Shown here piece by piece: positions 1 through 10,100 of a stretch of DNA of 64,000 nt. Under the pieces are notes generated by a model. That model did no database searches. It was given only the letters and a program-made list of their open reading frames with translations, and had not been told where the DNA came from. This DNA comes from Otis tarda (Eukaryota > Chordata > Aves > Otidiformes > Otididae). Position 1 is the first letter of the stretch. Each line of letters opens with the position of its first letter. The stretch covers positions 39,534,001 through 39,598,000 of the forward strand of contig CM048553.1 of the NCBI GenBank assembly GCA_026413225.1, read 5' to 3'. The position numbers were made by a program, and so were the translations under genes.

Positions 1-3000
1 ATACAAACAGTATCACTCCTTACACTTTTAGGCTGAATTCTCCTTTGCTTTTGCTGAGCACAGTCTCACCTTGCAAATAATTCTGGTTTAGTACTCTTTG
101 AATTCAAGTAGATAAAAGATAATGGATTATTTTTATAATTAAATAGTTTTAAACTCCAAATCATAAATAAATGAAGTTGTGATATCACTATAAAGAATAT
201 TCAAAACAGCTACATTTGTATTCATGTGAAAGAATTAGAAACAAAAATAATAATCCATCATTAACAGAGGAACTAAAACAGCAACATTGTTTTGAGCTTG
301 TAGAATAATCTGTAAGATTCTTTAACATCAACATTACCTTCAATGCCACAGTGAGGTAAACAGGCATGTGACATCTTTCATGTGCAGGAAATATACAAAT
401 AAACTATTACAGTGCTCCAGTCTCTTCTAAATCCAGCTTTCTCTGTATTTTCTTACATAGATTTTGAGAATAAAACTTCCCCATTTAGTTAACCATAGGT
501 TTCATTCATCTCCAGAAATGCAGTGTGATGATTTTTTTTTTTTTTTTGAGGGTTTGGGCTTAGTTTGGTGGGGTTGGTTTTGTTTGTTTGTTCCAGTTTT
601 GTTTTGTTTTCTGACGGAAACCAAACTTTAGTCAAACTTAGATATTGCTTATTCAGCTTTGGTTGCTTGTTCTGTGCATAGAGGTATGTTTCTCCTTTTA
701 AGCAACATTTTTCATATGAACAACAGTGATTATTTTTTCCCACATGATGGTGCTCAATTAATGATAGAACAATCAGTGTCTTATTAATTCCTTGTTGTTT
801 GAAATGTGATTCCATAGCTTTCTGAACACTAGCCAAACATCTCTTGAATGACAATTGCTAGCTTTATCAGCTGTTTTTGTGAAATTTGGTTGTTACACAA
901 ACAGTAACAAATCGTAAGAGTACTTAAAGATGAGAACTATGTTCCTGCTTTTATGGATAGAAAAATGGGGACAGAAACAGAATTTTTATGATATTATTAA
1001 TTTTGAGATCTGATATAGTCTATTCACCCTTGACTCATTTTTAGTTTGACAAGATTATCTTTGGGTCTTAATTCACCTTCTACAGAAGACAAGAGGCTGA
1101 ATATGCTCTTTATGCAAATCTGATGCACACTTCAGACCTGGGTATGTGAATGTATGATGAGCTTTCTAACTATATAAAAAGCAAATCGAGATTGTATAGA
1201 CCATAATCATTCTATGTAGTTGAACAATATGAATAATCAAATTATTTGTTATTATGTGTATAATTTTGTATATATTTTAAAAGGATATTAAAACCCCATA
1301 AATTGCAGCCTAATATGCTGGTGACATCAGTACAACTAGAATCTTTTGAATCTACCGCATTGATTTTTCAGTACATCAGTGAATGGCATACCTGTGGACA
1401 TCGGTAAGTTTGCAACTTTTATTTACACCAGCACAAAAAGGAAATGAGGCTTTTGACAAAAATGTTTCATAGGTATTTGTCAGCAGCAGAGGAGAAGTGA
1501 GGTTTGATTGTTCCAAGTACCATCATATACAGATTCTTCTGCTTTCCCACCCTGTACTTCACTTGTTTGACCTTTTCCTCTTCAAATTGTCCTTGATCCA
1601 GTCCTGTATTTTCCCCCCGTCATTCCATTTAGCTAGCTAGTTTTAGTTTCCTTTCTCACTTTTCGTCCTGGTGTTTTGCCCCATTGTTTCAGAGCTGCTC
1701 TACATCTCCTGCTTCTCATCTTATACCTCGTTCCCATTGAGTCTAATGCAGCTGGGATATGTTTCCTAATGATCTTTTTGGTTTTTGCTTCTCTTGACTT
1801 CTACTTTCTGGCTAATGCCCTACATGTTTCCAGGTTCCTCTCAGAGCTCCAGCTTTCCTTACTCCAGTATCTACTTCCTGTTTGCTCTCACCCACTTCAT
1901 CCTAACTTCTAATCATGTCCCACACTCATTTTGTAGTATGACTTCTCCTTTACCTGATGTTTCAGTGTGATGCTGCTTTATTTGCTGAGATTTCTGAACC
2001 TATACTTTTACTCCTCTCTAGAATCTTGAAAATAACTGATTTTTTTTTAATTTTTTTTTTTAGCTGAAATATTTGAGATATGTTCTGTTTGAAGCAGATT
2101 GCCATATTTGGCAACATTTTATACATAAGAAAACATGGTTTTATAGTAGGAATTGCTGGCCAATGTGTAATTACATGTAGGTCTCTGTAACCCACATAAT
2201 ATATGAGCAGCACTGGCTGGGCCAGACCAGGGGTTTGTCTAACTCACTGTAATTTCTACACTGTGACTAGCAGCAGATAGTAGGGGAAGAGCATAGTAAC
2301 GAGATGAGTATTATAACCCTTTTTCTTGCAAGCTTTCCCAGTCTATAGCAACTTAGTCACCTCCTGAGCCAGAGGTGTTGTCTTTATACTCAAACTTTGA
2401 CCCAGACTGTCCCTTGCTTCTAGAGCTCCAACTATGCAACTTTATTCTTGAAAAGTTCTGTTATTGGCTTATGCACAACAAAAGAAAGGGGCTAGCATTT
2501 CTTTAAGCACAATGAGCATTTATTAGGATAATACTCTTAACACACGTTACTTCAGACTAAATTAGCCTATTTGAGGCAGATGAAAAGCAGGCTGCCATTC
2601 TTTGCCCTTTCGTAGTACATTCAGATTTTCATAATTCCCCTTTTCCATTGAATGCCCAGGTTAACAAATAAATAAGTGGGTGGCAATTTCAAGCACAAAA
2701 GTAACCTGCAGGCTGTCCTTTCTGACTGTTAATTTGATTTCCCCTAACTGTTTTCATTTGCATAATTGTAGCAGGTAAGTTGAGGTCAAGTGTTTATACC
2801 AGGGAAGTAATAAACAGCTCCTAACTTATTGTGTTATGAGGGAATTCGTGGTACTGTGGAATATTAATCAAGAAACATGGAAAGTGTACTTTCAGTTAAA
2901 TTATAAATGAAGAAAAGGAGGTGTGCAATTATGACCAAAAATGCTAGAATATGCTGCTCCTTGCATACGTTCTGTGCAAAATTCTCTGCCTATGCCCTCA

Positions 3001-5757
3001 TTTCTGGGTAACTAGCAATATCTAAAAAGATCATACAGTGTCTCAAAATATAATGTGCTAGGTTGAATGCCCAAGTAGCTGTGGATAAGTGGGAGGAAAT
3101 GTATGGCTGAGATCATATTTTACATACTGTTGAATAATTTGAAGCAACAAACCTTATTTTCTTAAATCGTACTTCTGGTCTAAGTTGTAAGCCCCTGACT
3201 AAATTTCATTTGCAATATAGATGCTAATGGCAACCTGAAGTGTAGCAGCAGTGCTATTAGTCCCCAGTCTCTCAGCTCTGGCACTATCTTGCTATAATTT
3301 TTTAATATTTTGAATTCAGCAAAATGTTCTGTAGTAAACAGAGGGATAAGGGGAGTGGGCTATTTACATAGAATGAATACGGATTTATAAACAAGAAAAA
3401 ACCCCAAAGTTAGATTTCAACCCTTGTTTATCTGTTCTTGCCAGTAAAAAATACGTAATCTTTTAAAGACACTGTCTAGGTATGCTAGATACTCAAATTC
3501 AAAATTAATATAGAATTAAAAGCTGGTTTCCTGAAAGAAGGTAAAAATAATCTGAGTTTGTATTTTACCTTTTCTTAAACATTAAAAAAAAACAGGAGGA
3601 AAAAGAAAAGAAGAAAAAGAAAAACAAATCACAACTTCAGAATAATCAGAGTCCCTAGTTTATATTTTGCTAAAATGTTAAGAAATAACTTTCCAGGACT
3701 TGACTACAAACTTCCAGCTGCTCCTTTACTTCCCTTTTAAATACTCTCAGGTATTCTGTCTGTGCCTTCCTGAACTTCTTGTTCTCAGCTAACTGAAATT
3801 TCAACCTGCTGAATTTGTCTGCTTTGAACTACTCCAGACTTAATGTTTCAGTGTTCTGCAACTAAGACTCTGAAGTTAAGTACCACTCTGTATTAAGGAG
3901 GGTTACTCTTTTTAGTAAAAGGTTGTAGAACATGCCAAATTAAAGTGCAAAGTAGGATGCTAGACTTTAATTTCTCTTCTTATGTAGTTTGAAGCTTTTT
4001 GTTGCATGTATCATTTTTGTAAAATGTCTCATTATTATGCATCAGAAAAGTTTGGGTGGTTGTTTTGTGGTATGTGGAACACAAAAGTAAGCTTTTTTTT
4101 AAAAAAAGCTTGATATTTGACAATTGTTCATAGTACATTGCTATTGTCATAACTAATTTATAACAATATGCCATGATTGCAAGTATTTGTAAAACACAAA
4201 ACCCTTCCTCTTTCCTGAAGTTCTTACAGTTGAAGAGGCCTTCAGTATGTTCATCTTATAAATAATTTGGTATTATCCCCTCCCTCTTGTGCATCTCCAG
4301 GACTTCATTGTCAGTAGAGCTTTCACTGCTGTTACCATCACCTTCTTGGACTTTGTATTGTGTGTTAGGAGGTACAGTACGGGCTGACAGAGACATTAGA
4401 TGGCAATTCATCTCCTCTGGAAAATTGTAGCATTTTTTTCCCTTTTTGTGATGATTTTTTGTGAGTCAAAATTGAGAAATACATTTCTATCTTTAAATGT
4501 ATACACAGGTTACTGCCTCCTGACTGCCTGTGGTAGGATTGAGAATATATTCTCATTCTCCTTCACTGTATCCCTGCTTAGATGGTCTGGTTTGGTTTGG
4601 GCCAGGTCATGGAAAAGAATGCAAGCTGAAACAAAACCACACTGCACAGGCTGCAACATGTGCAAGTCCCTTGACAGATTTCAAAACTTCAGCTTTACCT
4701 TATTAATCTCTGTTTCTGAGCACTTTGACAGAAGTGAAAATCTAATCGTGCTCTTCTGGATTTTGCAAGTGTTGGAACAAGATTTTTTTTTTTAATTTTG
4801 TCAGTAGGGACATGTTGTAGCATCAAACCTTACTACAAGTGTGATACTGCTAGTGAGACTAAATGGAAAGCTGTAAAGAGAAATTAATTTTGAGGTTCTG
4901 CTTATATTGAACTGGAAGATGTGAGAATAGATTTGAAAAAGAAAATGAAGAATTTCTGGCATTCAGTATTAACAATTGTACATTTTTAAGGACAAGAGTA
5001 GTGATTCCCAATGAAGGTAATAGCCTGCCATGAATTTGAACAGCTACCTAAGAAACTGATAGTACTGTGAGATCTTGGAGACCTCCAAAGTAATAGTGAC
5101 TGTAAGGCAGTCTCCCTTTTCACATCCCACTATGGAAAACTGAGCTGGCAGCTCTATATCAACTATTTTGTGCAGGGTTTCCATACAAGGAGAACTGGAC
5201 AGATTCATGATCTCAGTGAAGTACTGCTGTGTTCTTTAGAGCCAAGGTGAGGTTACTGTAGGTCGACTTTATATTGTGCTATAAAAACCTATGCATCAGC
5301 ATTTTCTGAGGTTTTGGGTTTGGGTTTTACTTCCTTTTAATTATCTGTTGTAAAGAAAGACCCCTTTTGTCCCTCCCAGAGACTTTCTTTATACTGCTTA
5401 ACCTAAAAAGTGGGAATCAAAGTCTTCTGTCCATCTGGATAGAGGAGAGAAAGGGAGAAGTGCAAATAAATGGGAATAGCAAGAAAGAAAAATAGTGATA
5501 CTGTAAAATAGCAATAGACCAACAGGGTTTCCCTCCATAATGCACAGTAGCTTTGCAGATTAGGGACTGTACTCGACATACAAATAACTCGTGAGACCAC
5601 ACACCTGATGGAGCATTCTCCATGTTCTAGTCTTGCTCTCCACTGACCATCCTACAGGGGCCCTTGCTATCTGTGTCAATACAGTGTTCCTTCTTTCGGC
5701 AAAGATCCCAAGCTTTACCCTTCAATATCGTTACTCACAAAACAGGGTGCGTGTGAG
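1..5757. other. AT-rich upstream intergenic DNA, no gene seen
   Basis: No long coding frame with protein-like composition, no recognisable exon and no clear transposon is visible here. The longest open frame (4400-4795, +) is rich in F, L, S and C, as expected from translated AT-rich non-coding DNA. Simple-sequence features are a G/T-rich stretch at about 533-612, a purine-rich tract at about 3585-3628 and a short perfect palindrome at 4089-4111. Distal KCNH8 regulatory elements could lie here, but nothing in the sequence identifies them. Confidence 0.6.
4089..4111. repeat. Short perfect palindrome
   Basis: AAGC followed by eight T, then seven A and GCTT, forms an almost gap-free inverted repeat of about 23 bp. 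Such AT-rich palindromes can arise by chance in AT-rich DNA. No transposon ends surround it. Confidence 0.5.
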
Positions 5758-5873
5758 CTAGTATGCCTCAAACCTGGGAAACTTCCCGTGTGCCGGAGCT
5801 GGACGGGTCAGGCCGGAATGGGGGACGGAGGGGGGCTCCTGTGCTGCTCCCGCCCCGCTCCAGCCGCAGGTAG

Positions 5874-6065
5874 ATGAAGCTTGCTCTTCCCCACCTCCCA
5901 GCCGCTCTCTGCCGGCCCCTCCCTCCCCCTTTTCCTTCGCGGGAGGCGAGGGGAGGGGGGCTCCACACCTCTGGGCGGGGGGTCCGCACCTGTGCGCGGC
6001 GCCCCGCGGCCGCCCCGCCCGGCAGCCAGCAGCGGGGGGGCCGGGGGGAGGGCTCTCTGCGGTAG
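5874..6065 (+). other. Upstream ORF 1 in the KCNH8 5' UTR region
   Basis: An ATG at 5874 opens a 63-codon frame that ends before the KCNH8 start at 6278. The predicted peptide is rich in R, P, G and A, as expected from GC-rich DNA, and resembles no family I know. It matters only if transcription starts upstream of 5874. In that case it could lower initiation at the main ATG. Confidence 0.35.
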
Positions 6066-6117
6066 CGGGGCTGACGAGAGGGGGCTCCCGGCGCCGGAGG
6101 CGGCGCGGCGGCATCCC

Positions 6118-6205
6118 CATCCTCCCTTCTCCTCCTCCTCTCCAGCCTTCCCTCCCTCCCTCCCTTTCTCCCTCCCTCCGCCTCCTCCCTCCCTTCCCCC
6201 GGGCG
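6118..6205 (+). repeat. CCT/CCCT-rich polypyrimidine tract
   Basis: About 85 bases are almost pure pyrimidine, with repeated CTCC and CCCT units, and end at the CCCCCGGG near 6200. The tract lies in the 5' UTR or core promoter, 75-160 bases before the KCNH8 start codon. Such tracts are prone to length change and can form triplex DNA or bind pyrimidine-tract factors. Any such role here is inference. Confidence 0.75.
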
Positions 6206-6249
6206 CCCTCTGCACTTTCTTCTCGAACCACCCTCGCAGGCAAACTTTG

Positions 6250-6345
6250 ATGGGGAACCTCGCACCGCGCTGGAAAAATGCCGGTGATGAAAGGATTACT
6301 GGCACCCCAAAACACTTTCCTCGACACCATCGCCACCCGGTTTGA
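6250..6345 (+). other. Upstream ORF 2 overlapping the KCNH8 start codon
   Basis: An ATG at 6250, 28 bases upstream of the KCNH8 ATG, opens a 31-codon frame in a different phase. It runs past the main ATG and stops at 6343-6345, eight bases before the exon ends. Its start has T at -3 and G at +4, a weak to moderate context. The main ATG has A at -3. An overlapping uORF of this kind would be bypassed by leaky scanning and is a plausible brake on channel translation. Confidence 0.6.
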
Positions 6346-6353
6346 CGGCACAC
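6278..6353 (+). CDS. KCNH8: KCNH8 (ELK-type voltage-gated K+ channel) first coding exon
   Basis: This 76-base exon encodes 25 residues, beginning [10 protein letters not shown], then QNTFLD, and ending ATRFDGT, plus the first base of the next codon. This is the N-terminal cap of the EAG-family PAS region. The residues VMKG at 3-6 fit KCNH8 better than KCNH3 (AMRG) or the ERG genes (VRRG). The full channel is a plasma-membrane tetramer with a PAS domain, six membrane segments and a cyclic-nucleotide-binding-like domain. Only the cap is encoded here. The ATG at 6278 has A at -3. The exon ends C|GTGAGT in phase 1, consistent with a following histidine codon. No later exon was found up to 64000, so intron 1 appears to exceed 57 kb. 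Confidence 0.93.
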
Positions 6354-6359
6354 GTGAGT
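6354..6359 (+). other. KCNH8: Splice donor of KCNH8 exon 1
   Basis: GTGAGT directly follows the last coding base C at 6353 and matches the consensus U1 donor. The in-frame continuation soon loses similarity to the channel, which supports splicing here. Confidence 0.88.
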
Positions 6360-6980
6360 CCGGGCTGGGGCAGCGGGCGTTGGCTCCGGGCGCCCAGAGA
6401 AGGGGATGCCCGGGGGACTCTGTGCATCCGATGGGAGCCTCCTCTTCCCTCCCTCCCGCCCTCCGGGGACGTTTCCTTGGAATCAGAAGCCGGCGATGAG
6501 GAGGGGGAGGCGAGGTTGCTCCCAGCCTCTCCTGCCTGGCTTCTCCACAGCTTTGCAGGTGAGGAGGGGAGGGTGCTGGGTACCCTCTCCTCCCAACCCC
6601 CTGCGCGGAGGCTGTGGGAAAGCCGGGTCCAGGGCGAGCTGGGCTGCCCTGGGAGCCAGGATCTCTGCAGGAAAGTTGTACGCTGGGCTGGGGCTGGAGC
6701 TTTTCTTCCCGCCCCGAGCCCCCAGCAGCCGCGAGAAGACTGCGAGGGAAAGGCAGGCTTCAGAGCCTGGGCAAGGCTTTGGCCGGAGGTTTGGGGATTT
6801 TTTTTTTTAATTTTTTTTTTTCTTTATTACCCCCAGCCTCGCTATTAAATCTCCCTAAAAGCTGAATTCCTGTAAATCGGGCTCAGCAGCGGCAGCAAGC
6901 TGTTGCAAGGTGTTAGCGGAGGGAGGGAGGAAGGAAGGGTCCTTCGGCGGCAGCGTGGCTCTGGCCGCGACGTCCGGCTG

Positions 6981-7018
6981 CAGCACCATGGACGGGGCCC
7001 AGCACCATGGACGGGGCC
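6981..7018 (+). repeat. 19-bp perfect tandem duplication with two ACCATGG sites
   Basis: A 19-base unit beginning CAGCACCATGG is present twice in perfect tandem (6981-6999 and 7000-7018), followed by a partial third copy. Each unit contains ACCATGG, a strong initiation context. The period of 19 puts the two ATGs (6988 and 7007) in different frames. The repeat lies in the 3' part of the CpG island, about 630 bases inside intron 1. Confidence 0.9.
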
Positions 7019-7119
7019 CGGCCCCCGCCGGGGCTCCCCGCCGCTCCCCTGACAAGGCGCTGCCTTCACCCGCCGAGCTGCCTCCCGTGCGGGAAGTTGG
7101 CTTGCTCCCCTACAGCTGA
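6988..7119 (+). other. Small ORF with strong initiation context in the CpG island
   Basis: ATG at 6988, in ACCATGG, opens a 43-codon frame rich in P, R, A and G that stops at 7117-7119. A second ATG at 7007 opens another short frame. A possible splice donor (GGGTGAGG) lies near 7120. If an alternative promoter in the 3' half of the island is used, these would be uORFs or the start of an alternative first exon. The peptide resembles no known family, and the frame may simply reflect GC-rich DNA. Confidence 0.25.
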
Positions 7120-7125
7120 GGGTGA

Positions 7126-10100
7126 GGAATTGCCTGTAGCTGGAGTTTTGTTTCTTCTTTAATGGGGCTTGTGCACGTTAAAGAAAAGTAGCGGAGGGAG
7201 AGAGCAGATTTCGGCCAAAATGAACTCCCTTCCCTTAAAAAAAATCTAGACATCCAAAGTGGAGGAAAAACAAACTCAGATTTGAGTCGCTGTTAACTGT
7301 TTCTCAACTGAAAACATTGCAATTTAATGGGTTTGCTATCTTCTTGATTATGTATCTATTGGCATTTTCTCAATGATTGTTAGTGTGTGATTAAGACAGC
7401 TGATCTGTGATTACTGAATCAATAAGTTGTAAAATGTCGAGAAAATGATATGGACACTGAGATCAATTTCAGAGAAGTGCAGAACTGCATTATAACTTCC
7501 CTGCTAGTCTGAGGATACATAGCTAATTATGATTCAGGACCGTATGTAATTGATACTTCATTATAAAGCGATCCCTCTTAAGACTACTTAAATGTACCTT
7601 TAAACTCCTTCAACTACAGAAATCAAAGCCCTTTTCCTCCATCCTCCTCCCTTTTATTTCTGTCAAGCATATGGGTATTATTTACTGCATATTGAAACGT
7701 GCAGCTCTAATAGGAGTTTTGTTGCTGATACTGTCATTTGCCAGAAAAGCTGTTCTTCCTTGCTTTGTGCTCAGGACCCTCCCCCTTTACAATGGCTTCC
7801 TTCCAAAGGATGGAGCACACAGCTTGCAAGCTGTACACACAAACATTTCACGAATTCTATATTGTTCTTCAAAGATCCAATTTAACAAGCAACATTAGTG
7901 ATGACATACAGATCTTTTGTTAACTAAACACCAGAAAAATGTCTAATCTCTATGTTCTCAGTGACACCAACAGGCAATGTGGTAGAAAGTTTATTTCTTA
8001 GTTGAATTCTATGGACAAATGTAGCTACTTTTAAAAAGTAATAATTCTAGTAACTTTCATTAAGTCAGTTGGGCCAATCTTTTCTTAAACAAGAAAAAAC
8101 GGATCTAGCTGGCTTACTGTGAAATCTAACAATTAATCTACTTTTTCCTGGAAGGTAATTGAAAAAGAATGTAATTCGGTATTTAAGTACCTCAAGAAAA
8201 TACAGCACATTATATTTTGTTACAGGCGGTGATTTTTTTCTTTTTAGATAGTATTTCAGAATTTAGCTTTAATAATAAATAGGCCTAATCCACAAGTCAT
8301 CATTGTGTGATTATCAGCATATGAAATATTCCCACAAGTTCACAAGGAAGATTTTTTTATGAGCTATGCAGTCTTACATCTAATAAAACTAACAGAAATT
8401 TTGGAGGATGATACTATTCTGTGGAACACTGGTAACATAACATGTCTCTTAATTTACAGAAAAACATAATATATCTTCTAGACTGTTAGAGTAAAATGAT
8501 GAATCAAATAAACACTTCTCTGACACAAAGTTTTATCTACCAATCCACATCATAGCTTAATTTAAAATCTTCAGAAATAGTTCATCTCCTTTGTGAGTTA
8601 GATACAATATGTTTTTCCTTTAAAAATGCTAGATTTAAATATACAAATATCCATGAACTGACTTTTTTTTTTCCAAGTAAAGAAATGGAATTTTGCAAAA
8701 TCTGCATACATATCTGAGCATCCACTAGAAACATTAAAACAAATTTTATTTTTAAGTTGTCTAGGTGGTATTACTGAGGTTGTTCAAGTGGCTGAAGCTA
8801 GAAGTAATACTGACGGCTAATCCTTGCAGGAATTGTTCCTGTGTCTTACTGATTTTATAGGTGATACCGTCTGTGAAAGGAATAGAACTGATATATGGCA
8901 CTGAATCTGAGGCTGTGTTTCATAAACTGCTTTGACCTCATACATGGTGAGGTTTAAACATTAAAATACAGGTTTGTGTCAAAGGGCTTTTTTTTTTGGT
9001 TATTGTTTTAACATAGTCTGTAGTTAACAGACCTCCTTTCATTTTAAGCCTCTGGGAAGGATATATTATGTTGTCATCTGTGATAGACTAATCCACCACT
9101 GCATCTTTAATCCAGAAGAGGGATAATTCTAATTCTGGGCAGCAGTGCAAGAAAGGATTGCAGATAATATTAAAAAAATATGCTTTGCTTTGCATAGAAC
9201 TCTTCAAAAATTCATTCACATAAGTATTTAATTTTACTATTGCAATGATTTATATCTAATTGGCAATTATAAATCACATTATGAAAAAATTGTGTACCTC
9301 AAAAAAGCACAGATAACAACTCCTTGACAGATACTTCAGCTGCTCAGAATTCTCATGGTAAATATTTTGTATTGTTGTGTATGTTACACATAAATATTCT
9401 TTACATATCAAACCAGTGAATATATGCTAAACAAAGGTAAGTAGATTAATGTTGGGGTGACTCTTAGCTGTCTAGGAGATCCCAGAGAACTCCTTCTGCA
9501 GAGTTTCCATTACCGGTGTTGCATATGTGGAATAACAGCATTACGGGTTTGCCTATCTGGATTTCCCCAACAGAGCTCTTGGATCTGCCTATGTGCTATT
9601 ATATCTTCACCTTATTAGAACTCTGAACTGTCTTTCATGTTCCTGACATCATAGTTTAAGGCAATGCTTTCTCAAAGGGCTTTCCCCGATAGCTGAGCAC
9701 CAGGTCATCCAAATACTTTTTGCCCCCTCTCTGTTAGCAATGTGTTTATGTGGTTATTGCTCACTTAGAAAACAAACATACACATTTTCAAATTAGTATG
9801 TTGTGGTTTGGGTTTGGGGGTTTTCATTTTGTTTTATTTTTCAGATTTTCAAGACAACATATTATTTTCAAGTGTGAAAAGTGAGTTATTTCACTTCAAG
9901 CTTTTGAATGGAGAATTTGTACTTTTTTGCTTCTCATCCCTATTTAGGTTAGGAGAAGCATTCAGAAATGGTTGCATAGTAGAAAACTATGTTCTATTTC
10001 TTTCTCACATATATACATATATCTAAAAGAATACATATTCTGTACTGTTTATTTATTCAAATAGATAAATCCACACCAGAGGTGGTTGTTTCTGCAAATT

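Larger units (their letters stand above)
5760..7125 (+). promoter_or_regulatory. CpG island promoter region of KCNH8
   Basis: Composition changes sharply at about 5760, from AT-rich to strongly GC/CpG-rich, and returns to AT-rich after about 7125. Several GC-box-like sites (CCCGCC or GGGCGG cores) lie near 5847-5857, 5973-5980 and 6012-6022. No TATA box is evident, which fits a broad CpG-island promoter. The first coding exon of KCNH8 lies inside the island, so this is the likely promoter plus 5' UTR. The exact transcription start cannot be read from the sequence. The many long open frames on both strands here follow from high GC and are not evidence of extra genes. Confidence 0.85.

Noticed and set aside
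4400-4795. 131-codon plus-strand ORF
   Set aside because: The composition is that of translated AT-rich DNA, with no domain, no splice context and no repeat match I recognise.
5758-6353. Several long minus-strand ORFs (up to 197 codons) over the CpG island
   Set aside because: They are R/G/P/E-rich by composition, overlap one another in three frames, and lie opposite the KCNH8 5' UTR. No domain is visible.
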